A stretch of DNA of 5,756 nucleotides from positions 1 through 5,756 of the forward strand of contig JALSIF010000034.1 of the NCBI GenBank assembly GCA_026981635.1, read 5' to 3'. The translations under genes were made by a program, and so were the position numbers. Position 1 is the first letter of the stretch. Each line of letters starts with the position of its first letter. Positions 1 to 4,954 of the stretch are shown here, piece after piece. Origin of the DNA: JALSIF01 sp026981635 [NCBI: bacterium] (GTDB lineage: Bacteria > 4484-113 > JALSIF01). Under the pieces are notes generated by a model, which was given only the letters and a program-made list of their open reading frames with translations, made no database searches and was not told the origin of the DNA.

Positions 1-300
1 CCGCCTGGATAGGATCTCTTCAGCCTGGGCCTGCTCGTTCGGCGACACCTCCAGCCAGAGGGGATTTATTGGAGTGAGGTACTCCTCCCAGCTCACCTCC
101 CCTTCGGCCAGCAGGCGGCCGGCCTCCTCCATCATCTTGCGCAGGCGGTCGCGCTCGGCCGGAGAGGGGTAGCGGGGGATGGAGAAGCTGCTCAGCCACT
201 CGCCCCGCCGCTCGGGAAGGTTTAAGGTGCGGGGGCTCTGGCTGCGGATGAAGACCAGCACCAGGAGGATCAGGGTGCCGACAAGGAGAAGAGCCCGCAT
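1..300 (-). CDS. Partial single-pass membrane or exported protein, unknown function (C-terminus off the left edge)
   Basis: I do not recognise this protein. One hundred codons are visible, open to the window edge. Residues 3-18 are a strongly hydrophobic stretch (ALLLVGTLILLVLVFI), preceded by Arg-2 and followed by RSQSPR. This is a signal anchor or an uncleaved signal peptide with no lipobox cysteine, so the rest probably lies outside the cytoplasm. Residues 45-70 are charged and probably helical (SPAERDRLRKMMEEAGRLL), followed by WEEYLTPINPLWLEVSP. The gene follows bshA on the same strand by 39 bases and is likely in the same operon. The start is uncertain. ATG at 300 is preceded by AGGGG at a short spacing, while an in-frame TTG at 333, only 6 bases past the bshA stop, would add LARNRLKRRGL. 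Those positive charges would suit a signal anchor. G/C-rich third positions support coding. Confidence 0.75.
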   Translation of the reverse strand, partial: MRALLLVGTLILLVLVFIRSQSPRTLNLPERRGEWLSSFSIPRYPSPAERDRLRKMMEEAGRLLAEGEVSWEEYLTPINPLWLEVSPNEQAQAEEILSRR

Positions 301-335
301 AAGGCCCCTGCGCTTTAGCCTGTTTCGTGCCAACT

Positions 336-355
336 TGTCTCAGCCTGTCTCTGCC
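336..355. repeat. Tandem 10-base duplication across the bshA stop codon
   Basis: On the plus strand, TGTCTCAGCC (336-345) is followed directly by TGTCTCTGCC (346-355): two 10-base units differing at one base. The bshA stop (TGA on the minus strand, 340-342) lies inside the first unit. A 10-base unit is not a multiple of three, so gain or loss of one copy would change the bshA C-terminus and the spacing to the next gene. Confidence 0.6.
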
Positions 356-1596
356 CCGGCCTGACCCGAGCGGAGGGTCTTTGTCTCCCTCCCCAGCAGG
401 GTGAGGTAGTAGTCCTCGTAGCGGGAGACGATGGCCTGGCGGTCAAAGTTCTCTCGCGCGTGAAGGTAGGCCCGCTCGCCCAGCTGGCGGCGAAGGGTCG
501 GGTCCTCTATCAGCAGGGTGCAAGCCTCGGTGAAGCCCTCCAGGTCGCCCGGCTCCACCATGAAGCCGGTCTCCCCCTCCGCCACCACCTCGGGCAGGCC
601 GCCGGTGCGGGAGACCACCACCGGAGTCCCGCAGGACATGGCCTCCAGGGCGGCAAGGCCAAAGGACTCGCTCTGGCTGGGCAGCAGAAAGAGAGTGGCG
701 TGGCGGTAGAAGGCGGCGGGCTGGTCGCGGGCACCGATGCAGCGCACCCTATCCTCCAGCCCCAGCTGATGGATGCGCTCCAACACCCGGGGCATTTCAA
801 TGCCGTCACCAATCAGCACCAGCCCCACTTCAATCCCCCGCTGGGTGAGGCGGTGGAGGATATCCACCGTGTGGATGGAGTTCTTGAGGGGGCGAAAGTT
901 GGAGACGTGGAGAATCCATGGGGTGCCGGGGGGGAAGTTGAGCAGGTGTTCAAGTTGGCGCCGCTCCTCCTCGGGGTCAAAGTCGGGCGGCGGGGCGAAG
1001 GGAGGAAAGAAGACCCGCTCGTCGGCGAAGTTGTGGATCACCGCTATATCGCACTCGCAGCAGAAGCGTCTCACCGTCTCCTCGGCCAGGTAGCGGCTTA
1101 CCGCGGTGGTTCCGTCGGAGCTCTCAATGGCATAGCGGGTCACCCGGTAGAAGGAGGGATCGCGGCCCACCAGGGTTATGTCGGTGCCGTGGAGGGTGGT
1201 CACTACCCTGAGGGGCCGCCGGGCGATCTCCTTGGCCAGAAGGGCGCTCATGGCGTGGGGGATGGCGTAGTGGCAGTGGATGAGATCTATCTCCCGCTCG
1301 TCGGCCAGATCGGCCAGCTTGGAGGCTAGTCCCAGGGTGTAGAGCTGGCCGGGAAAGAGAGGATAGTTCAGGGTGGTCACCTTGTGGAAGAAGACGTTCT
1401 TGGCCTGCTGGTCCAGGCGGAAGGGCAGCCCGTAGCTTACGAAGTGGACCTCGTGGCCCCGCTCGGCCAGGCAACGGCCCAGCTCGGTCGCTACCACTCC
1501 ACTTCCCCCGTAGGTGGGGTAGCAGACGATGGCGATGCTAAGCCGCTCCCTACGGTTACCGTCGGGATGGGTGGCTGGGGGGATGGGTTGGTTCAT
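340..1596 (-). CDS. bshA: N-acetyl-alpha-D-glucosaminyl L-malate synthase BshA (bacillithiol biosynthesis)
   Basis: Retaining glycosyltransferase of family GT4 (GT-B fold). It transfers GlcNAc from UDP-GlcNAc to L-malate, the first step to the cytosolic thiol bacillithiol; BshB (deacetylase) and BshC (cysteine ligase) follow, and neither is in this window. The 418-residue protein closely resembles B. subtilis BshA as I remember it. Shared features are CYPTYGGSG at 25-33, ATELG at 36-40, GHEVHF at 47-52, LPFRL at 57-61, [10 protein letters not shown] at 106-115, TTLHGTDIT at 133-141, AIESSD at 156-161 with TAVS at 164-167, HNF..ERV at 188-195 and HVSNFRPLK at 230-238. The GT4 E-x7-E nucleotide-sugar motif is E310 and E318 (ESFGLAALE). 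The N-terminus is about 14 residues longer than usual, but no later start is available. The ATG lies 5 bases after the upstream stop, with GGAG about 10 bases before it, so translation is probably coupled. The main alternative is another GT4 enzyme, which is unlikely given the ESSD and HGTDIT context. Confidence 0.95.
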   Translation of the reverse strand: MNQPIPPATHPDGNRRERLSIAIVCYPTYGGSGVVATELGRCLAERGHEVHFVSYGLPFRLDQQAKNVFFHKVTTLNYPLFPGQLYTLGLASKLADLADEREIDLIHCHYAIPHAMSALLAKEIARRPLRVVTTLHGTDITLVGRDPSFYRVTRYAIESSDGTTAVSRYLAEETVRRFCCECDIAVIHNFADERVFFPPFAPPPDFDPEEERRQLEHLLNFPPGTPWILHVSNFRPLKNSIHTVDILHRLTQRGIEVGLVLIGDGIEMPRVLERIHQLGLEDRVRCIGARDQPAAFYRHATLFLLPSQSESFGLAALEAMSCGTPVVVSRTGGLPEVVAEGETGFMVEPGDLEGFTEACTLLIEDPTLRRQLGERAYLHARENFDRQAIVSRYEDYYLTLLGRETKTLRSGQAGAETG

Positions 1597-1601
1597 GGCC
1601 C

Positions 1602-2672
1602 CTATTCTCCAAAGCCTGCCCAGCGCTCGGCGTTCTCCCGCTCCCGGGCGAGCCTTCGCTGGATCTTCTCCAGCTCGTCCAGGCGGTCAAAGTAGTCCTC
1701 GGTGGTGAGTGGACTTATGCGCCACCGCTTGCGCTGGTCCAGATAGGGGAGGGTGTCCTGTTCGGTGAAGGGGCGGCGGCCCTGGTCTGCCAGGCTATCG
1801 TAAATTAGCTCGCTTGCCCGCTTGAGGCGGGGCTCGTCACCCCCGTACCACATAACCGCATAGACCTCCAGTCGGTGGAGGCGCTGGCCCGGGTTGCGGA
1901 AGTAGTAGGGGGCAATCCCACCCACCACCACTTCATAGATGCCCGGACTGCCGGGCACCCGCCGCTCCTCCCACCACTGGTCGGGGTCAAGGCGCAGGGT
2001 GGGGTCAAATCCGGAGTGGTCCACCAAGGCGGTCAGCCTTAGGGTAGGCTCCACACCAGCTGGGTTGCGTATCACCTCATAGAAGATGTGGAGGGAGAAG
2101 TCTTCTCCCGGTTCCAGCAGGGCCAGGGGGCCCACATCGGCGGGGATGATGAAGAGGTCGGTGATGCGCACCCAGGGAGGCTCGGGGCCCCTTAGCTCCA
2201 GATGGATGCGGCGGGTAAGCTTTTCGCCCCGCTCGCCCCTCACCTCAACCAGGAGGAGGGCGGGCTGGGGCTCCTCGCCGAAGGAGGCCAGGTTAATCAG
2301 GCCGGGAAAGCGCAGGCGGTGGATGCCCCGCCGGGCCTCAATCTCCTTTTTGGCGGAGAGTTTGGGGCCTCTTGCTGAGGGCTCAAGGGATACCCTTACC
2401 TCCACCCTGCCGGGCCTGAACACTTCCACCGAGACCTCAAGGGAATAGACCGGTGAGCGGGTGCCGTCCAACAGGCCACCCGCCTCCCGGTTCTTGGGGG
2501 CAAACTTCTCTCCCCGGTAGAGATCCACGCTGACCAGGTCCAAGGCGACCTTGACCTCTTCCTCGTCGTCCCCGGGGGGCGACTGGCCTGCCCAGAGGGG
2601 GAAGGGGAGGAGCAGGAGGGCGAGGGCAGCAAGCAGTAGGCCATGCGGGTGGATGGGGGGGTGTACTCTCAT
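1602..2672 (-). CDS. Secreted beta-rich protein with C-terminal coiled coil, unknown function
   Basis: I do not recognise a named family. The 356-residue product has a signal peptide: hydrophobic residues 11-27 (GLLLAALALLLLPFPLW), with probable cleavage after Ala-28 or Gly-29 and no lipobox Cys. An acidic linker (DDEEE, 35-39) follows. Two stretches alternate in the way of beta-sandwich or Ig-like domains, about 74-163 (SPVYSLEVSVEVFRPGRVEVRV...) and about 185-278 (LEPGEDFSLHIFYEV...LHRLEVYAVMWYGG). Between them is WVRITDLFIIP (167-177). The C-terminus (about 324-350, EDYFDRLDELEKIQRRLAREREN) is a charged helix likely to form a coiled coil and so oligomerise or bind a partner. The ATG at 2672 has only a poor AGGG directly next to it. 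A GC-rich hairpin (2686-2696) lies just upstream. The gene is first in a leftward unit with bshA. A role in the cell envelope is inference only. Confidence 0.85.
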   Translation of the reverse strand: MRVHPPIHPHGLLLAALALLLLPFPLWAGQSPPGDDEEEVKVALDLVSVDLYRGEKFAPKNREAGGLLDGTRSPVYSLEVSVEVFRPGRVEVRVSLEPSARGPKLSAKKEIEARRGIHRLRFPGLINLASFGEEPQPALLLVEVRGERGEKLTRRIHLELRGPEPPWVRITDLFIIPADVGPLALLEPGEDFSLHIFYEVIRNPAGVEPTLRLTALVDHSGFDPTLRLDPDQWWEERRVPGSPGIYEVVVGGIAPYYFRNPGQRLHRLEVYAVMWYGGDEPRLKRASELIYDSLADQGRRPFTEQDTLPYLDQRKRWRISPLTTEDYFDRLDELEKIQRRLARERENAERWAGFGE

Positions 2673-2861
2673 CCCTAAGAGGATACCCCGCTGGGGCTCT
2701 TAGCTCCTTAGCCGGGGCGGGCAGTCTGGCCATCGGGGAGGAAATAGGAGGATCATCTTCGGTGCATTCCTCTCTTCATTAGCCTCAGCTGGGTTGGCTA
2801 ACTACTTTCCCCGCCCCGGGAGGTATTTCATAATCGGCCCCTCCCCAGTCAGGCCGGGCGG
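2673..2861. other. Intergenic region between the secreted-protein gene and the tRNA-Arg promoter
   Basis: No supportable gene lies here. Minus-strand ATGs open only very short frames. One longer minus-strand frame starts at 2733 but runs out of frame through the secreted-protein gene. The stretch holds an inverted repeat, TTAGCC (2779-2784) and GGCTAA (2796-2801), with an 11-base spacer containing the palindrome CAGCTG. It is not followed by a T run on either strand, so it could be an operator or a small hairpin. The leftward gene at 2672 needs a promoter here, but I find no convincing -35/-10 pair on the minus strand. It may instead be read through from 4.5 kb. Confidence 0.4.
2686..2696 (-). 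other. Short GC hairpin just upstream of the 2672 start
   Basis: CCCC (2686-2689), loop GCT, GGGG (2693-2696). On the minus strand it lies 13 bases before the ATG at 2672, where a ribosome would load. Flanking AGAG and CTCT could extend it across a small bulge. It could damp translation of the secreted protein or be chance in GC-rich DNA. There is no T tract, so it is not a terminator. Confidence 0.3.
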
Positions 2862-2890
2862 TTGACAAGCGGGGAGTTGAGGCATAGATT
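2862..2890 (+). promoter_or_regulatory. Sigma70-type promoter of tRNA-Arg
   Basis: A perfect -35 TTGACA (2862-2867), a 17-base spacer and a -10 TAGATT (2885-2890, four of six consensus bases). Transcription would start near 2897, about 12 bases before the mature tRNA 5' end. The consensus -35, ideal spacing and position directly before a stable-RNA gene make this the best-supported promoter in the window. It implies a housekeeping sigma factor of the usual RpoD type. The bases between the -10 and the tRNA are GC-rich (GCCGCCCC), which could act as a stringent-type discriminator, but that part is inference. Confidence 0.8.
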
Positions 2891-2908
2891 TAGTAGCCGC
2901 CCCAAGGT

Positions 2909-2981
2909 GCGCCCGTAGCTCAGCGGACAGAGCACCTGGCTACGGACCAGGGGGTCGGGGGTTCGAATCCTCCCGGGCGCA
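2909..2981 (+). tRNA. tRNA-Arg, anticodon ACG
   Basis: A full cloverleaf folds by eye. The acceptor stem GCGCCCG (2909-2915) pairs with CGGGCGC (2974-2980), all seven pairs Watson-Crick. D stem: GCTC/GAGC with a GG-containing loop. Anticodon stem: CCTGG (2935-2939) with CCAGG (2947-2951) around the loop CTACGGA, giving anticodon ACG at 2942-2944. The variable loop is 5 bases. T stem: GGGGG/CCTCC with one G-T pair, and loop TTCGAAT. The discriminator base is A2981. ACG decodes CGU, CGC and CGA after A34 is deaminated to inosine by TadA, as is usual in bacteria. CCA is not encoded, so a CCA-adding enzyme is needed. The T-rich tail ACTTTTCTCTTTCT at 2981-2994 may help end transcription. The gene stands alone on the plus strand between two leftward genes. 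Confidence 0.97.
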
Positions 2982-2996
2982 CTTTTCTCTTTCTGG

Positions 2997-3007
2997 CCCT
3001 GTCAGGG
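2997..3007 (-). other. Weak hairpin overlapping the stop of the 3002-4069 gene
   Basis: CCCT (2997-3000), loop GTC, AGGG (3004-3007), containing the TGA stop (3002-3004 on the minus strand). The stem is only four pairs, and on the minus strand it is followed by an A-rich stretch rather than T residues, so it is a poor intrinsic terminator. No better terminator is visible between this gene and the tRNA. Confidence 0.2.
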
Positions 3008-4069
3008 AAGGACTATCTCGTCGGCTCCCACCGGCAGATGGAACCTGGCCTGATACTTTCCCAGCGGATTTATCAGGTCTGCCTGCCTGCGCCTGACCAG
3101 GAGGAGGCCGTGTCTTATGGCCCAGAGCCGGTTGGGGGGAAGGGTGAGGGGGATGGTGGTGGGAAGGAAAAACTTCCAGTCGGGGTTCCCGCCCACCAGG
3201 TGATGGACTCTGAGCCCCACTACCACCGCCCCCAGTCGGCCGTCGGTGGTGGGAACCAGCCGCACCCGTCGCCTGAGCTCCGGGCGGGCGGGAAGGCGGT
3301 CTGCAATCTCCTTCATCCCCCGCACCCCAAGCAATCTGCCCGAGCGATCGGCGAAGGCCACTCCCCGCCTGGCGGTGAGGACCATCCAGGTCTGGGGGGG
3401 AAGCTTAAGCTCCCGGGCCAGCTTTTCCATGGCGGGTGGATAGATCACCCTGCCCCGGTGGACGATGGTCAGCCGGTCGCCCCAATAGAGAGGACGGGCG
3501 GCAGCCGGCAGGGGTAGTCGCTCCCACCGATTCATGCCCTCGTTCCAGCGCAGCCAGCCACGGCGGGTGCGGAGGATGACGCCATCGGGATAGGGGGCTA
3601 TAAGCTCAATCTCCCCCGGCTCGGTTTCCCCCAGGGGGGCGCTAAGCAGAACCCTGCGCTGGAGAAGGTTGACCAGAAGGAAGCGGAGACCGTCCGCTTC
3701 CCCCTTGTCGCCTGACCGGGAGCGAGACCTTAGGGGAAGGAGGAGGAGCTGGCGGTTGCAGCAGGGCCTCTCTACCGGCAGCGGAACCACCGCCTCAGCA
3801 GGCAAGTTGGCCAGCTCGTGGTAGTTGCCGTTGAAGTCCAGCACCCCCACCTTCAGTTTGCCCCGGTGCAGGTAGGCCAGGGGGAGCACCGGCAGGGCGT
3901 AGTCTAGGCTGTCTAGCTCCCGCTGGATGCGCTGGGCGACCTCCCGGGGGGAAGGGAGCGGGGTTGGGTGCTCCACCGGTTCCTGGCCGGAAAAGTAGAG
4001 CACGGTTGAGAGGGCCCCCGCCAGGAAGAGGAGGCCGCTTATGAGCAGGACCAGATGGGAGCGCTGCAC
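3002..4069 (-). CDS. Membrane-anchored exported protein, possibly propeller-like, unknown function
   Basis: I do not recognise a named family. The product has 355 residues. Residues 6-26 (LVLLISGLLFLAGALSTVLYF) after Arg-3 form a signal anchor or signal peptide, so residues from about 28 on should be extracytoplasmic. A proline-rich linker (31-41) precedes the main body. That body contains several short beta-type units beginning with Gly-hydrophobic pairs: GVILRTRRGWLRWN (163-176) followed by RWERLPLP (181-188), GVAFADRSGRLLGV (236-249), and GLLLVRRRQADLINPLGKYQ (321-340). These resemble irregular beta-propeller blades, which is inference from pattern only. A Cys pair lies at 103-104, within PCCNRQ. 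The start is GTG at 4069 with no Shine-Dalgarno. It is the only start that keeps the hydrophobic segment, and upstream the frame closes at the ferredoxin stop. The gene lies 54 bases downstream of the ferredoxin gene, probably in one transcript. Confidence 0.82.
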   Translation of the reverse strand: MQRSHLVLLISGLLFLAGALSTVLYFSGQEPVEHPTPLPSPREVAQRIQRELDSLDYALPVLPLAYLHRGKLKVGVLDFNGNYHELANLPAEAVVPLPVERPCCNRQLLLLPLRSRSRSGDKGEADGLRFLLVNLLQRRVLLSAPLGETEPGEIELIAPYPDGVILRTRRGWLRWNEGMNRWERLPLPAAARPLYWGDRLTIVHRGRVIYPPAMEKLARELKLPPQTWMVLTARRGVAFADRSGRLLGVRGMKEIADRLPARPELRRRVRLVPTTDGRLGAVVVGLRVHHLVGGNPDWKFFLPTTIPLTLPPNRLWAIRHGLLLVRRRQADLINPLGKYQARFHLPVGADEIVLP

Positions 4070-4114
4070 GGAGAGTAAGTCTACGTGGCGGGCGGTTGGT
4101 TTGGAGGCAGTATT

Positions 4115-4134
4115 AGGGGCCGGCTAGCGCCCCT
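4115..4134 (-). other. GC hairpin spanning the ferredoxin stop codon, possible attenuator
   Basis: AGGGGC (4115-4120) and GCCCCT (4129-4134) form a perfect 6-base stem around an 8-base loop that holds the ferredoxin TAG stop. On the minus strand it is followed by AATACTGCC rather than a T run, so it is not a standard terminator. It could reduce read-through into the next gene or protect the ferredoxin mRNA 3' end. Confidence 0.35.
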
Positions 4135-4462
4135 CTGCCTTCCACTCGTCCATCTCTTCGTAGGTTAGCAGGTTGATGATGTCTATGCGCATGTCGCCCA
4201 AGACGGGGAGCTGGCAGGAGAGGCGTACATTCCTTAGCTTTGAAGCCTCCAGCCGCTCCTTCTCCGCCGGGTTCATCTCCGGCACCTCGCCCTCGTGGAC
4301 CACCACCCGGCAGGTGGTGCACTTGGCGTTGCCGCCGCAGTTGTGGCGGATGGGGACGCCCTTCTCCCACAGGGCCCACATCAGGGGCTTTCCCGCCTCC
4401 ACCTCCACCACCCGGTCTTCGGGCCGCAGGTTTCCTACGTTAAGGATCTTTATGGTGGGCAT
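4124..4462 (-). CDS. 2Fe-2S ferredoxin (beta-grasp, CX5CX2C...C type)
   Basis: Small soluble electron carrier of 112 residues, about the normal size for the family. Cluster ligands are C42, C48, C51 and C83: CGGNAKCTTC (42-51), then 31 residues to C83 in RLSCQ. The CGG-x-x-x-C-x-x-CRV pattern, the following GEVP..NPAEKERL segment (58-71) and the RLSCQ ending match bacterial 2Fe-2S ferredoxins of the fer2 domain, including those fused to adenylate cyclases or in oxygenase chains. The CX5C spacing differs from the plant-type CX4C. The start at 4462 was chosen over an in-frame ATG at 4561 because AAAGGAG lies 5 bases upstream and MPTIKILN begins the fold directly; the longer version would also start upstream of the -10. 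The partner is not visible: no reductase, oxygenase or hydrogenase is nearby. The gene is first in a leftward unit and divergent from 4560-4943. Confidence 0.93.
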   Translation of the reverse strand: MPTIKILNVGNLRPEDRVVEVEAGKPLMWALWEKGVPIRHNCGGNAKCTTCRVVVHEGEVPEMNPAEKERLEASKLRNVRLSCQLPVLGDMRIDIINLLTYEEMDEWKAEGR

Positions 4463-4467
4463 GGCTG

Positions 4468-4474
4468 CTCCTTT
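4468..4474 (-). promoter_or_regulatory. Ribosome binding site that sets the ferredoxin start
   Basis: AAAGGAG on the minus strand, 5 bases before ATG at 4462. It decides between this start and the in-frame ATG 99 bases upstream at 4561, which has no Shine-Dalgarno. Confidence 0.85.
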
Positions 4475-4513
4475 CTTGGTTGGAGTTTGCTGCCAGGGGA
4501 CAACCTGAGCGAA

Positions 4514-4529
4514 GGGGATTATATTCCCC
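4514..4529 (-). promoter_or_regulatory. Ferredoxin promoter -10 inside a 16-base palindrome (possible operator)
   Basis: A perfect TATAAT on the minus strand (4518-4523) would start transcription near 4511, giving a leader of about 49 bases before the ferredoxin ATG. No good -35 is seen 16-18 bases upstream, so the promoter may need an activator. The -10 lies within GGGGATTATATTCCCC (4514-4529), which reads the same on both strands at 14 of 16 positions (perfect arms GGGGA/TCCCC). Such symmetry over a -10 suits a dimeric repressor or redox sensor, but the regulator is unknown. Confidence 0.6.
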
Positions 4530-4543
4530 ACCCCGGCCTCACC

Positions 4544-4549
4544 TATTAT
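4544..4549 (+). promoter_or_regulatory. -10-like element of a (nearly) leaderless rightward transcript
   Basis: TATTAT (five of six bases of TATAAT) lies 10 bases before the ATG at 4560. A start 6-8 bases downstream would leave a leader of only 3-5 bases. No Shine-Dalgarno precedes that ATG, which fits leaderless initiation. The -35 region (about 4521-4526) is poor and overlaps the leftward -10, so the two divergent promoters would compete. Confidence 0.5.
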
Positions 4550-4559
4550 CTTTGGTGCC

Positions 4560-4943
4560 ATGTTTGACTGCGTGGAAGTGGAGGGGGAGGTGGCGCTGCC
4601 CTATGCGGAGCTCATCGGCTACCTGGCCGATGGCGACGAGATAGCGGTGTGGCGGGAGGAGTTTGCCTCCTCGCGCCTGCTTCCCACCGGAGAGTGGCTG
4701 GTTAGCTGGCGGGGCAGGGAGTATGTGCTGGGGATTGACCTGGATGGAGAGACCGGCCTGATCAACTACTTCTGGGAGCGCCAGGAGGAGGGCTTCTCGC
4801 GCCACGAGTGGGCAAGGCTCCGCCCCCTGGATGAGGGCAGGACCCTGGTTCTCCTGGTCTCGCCAAGCTACGGTGACCCCGAGGGAACCAGGAGCCGGCT
4901 GGAGGCGGAGCTTGCCCGTCTCAGGGAGCTGGTGGAGCACTAG
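4560..4943 (+). CDS. Small acidic cytosolic protein, unknown function
   Basis: I do not recognise this 127-residue protein. It has no signal peptide or membrane segment. It is acidic and unusually rich in Trp: W31, W46, W50, W72 and W84. The order appears to be a beta-rich N-terminal part (EVEGEVALPYAELI at 6-19, EIAVWREEF at 27-35, EWLVSWRGREYVLGIDLD at 45-62), a middle helix or linker (WERQEEGFSRHEWARL, 72-87), a strand RTLVLLVSP (94-102), and a C-terminal charged helix (107-126, EGTRSRLEAELARLRELVEH, coiled-coil-like). G/C-rich third positions and early GAC/GTG/GAG codons support this strand over the antisense frame. The only usable start is ATG 4560, since the frame closes at a TGA at 4506. 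It is divergent from the ferredoxin and may share its control. Function cannot be inferred. Confidence 0.8.
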   Translation: MFDCVEVEGEVALPYAELIGYLADGDEIAVWREEFASSRLLPTGEWLVSWRGREYVLGIDLDGETGLINYFWERQEEGFSRHEWARLRPLDEGRTLVLLVSPSYGDPEGTRSRLEAELARLRELVEH

Positions 4944-4954
4944 GGGCGCAGTGC
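4937..4954. other. Hairpin between two convergent genes (weak bidirectional terminator candidate)
   Basis: GCACT (4937-4941) and AGTGC (4950-4954) form a perfect 5-base stem with loop AGGGGCGC, bridging the stop of the rightward gene and ending just before the stop of the leftward one. Neither side has a T run. The position between stops 11 bases apart is where a shared terminator would sit, but the stem is short. Confidence 0.3.

Noticed and set aside
460-1329. Open frame of 289 codons on the plus strand
   Set aside because: Lies wholly antisense to bshA, which has unmistakable family motifs. The product is low-complexity Gly/His/Val-rich with no plausible fold, typical of GC-rich antisense frames.
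2437-2733. Minus-strand frame of 98 codons overlapping the start of the secreted-protein gene
   Set aside because: Overlaps the signal-peptide gene in another frame; product is Pro/Gly/Arg-rich with no recognisable features.
2909-2981. tRNA gene as a phage or island attachment site
   Set aside because: No integrase nearby and no repeat of the tRNA 3' end seen elsewhere in the window; the low-GC block is 2 kb away on the far side of GC-rich genes.
3038-3517. Plus-strand frame of 159 codons
   Set aside because: Antisense to the anchored-protein gene, rich in Gly/Pro/His and without a convincing start; a shadow of the minus-strand gene.
4124-4561. Longer ferredoxin starting at 4561
   Set aside because: The extra 33 residues do not fit the family, have no Shine-Dalgarno and would need transcription from upstream of the good TATAAT box; the start at 4462 has AAAGGAG.
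4539-4940. Open frame of 133 codons on the minus strand opposite 4560-4943
   Set aside because: The plus-strand frame has better third-position GC and a sensible mix of residues. The minus product is Pro/Leu/Gln-rich and overlaps the ferredoxin promoter region.
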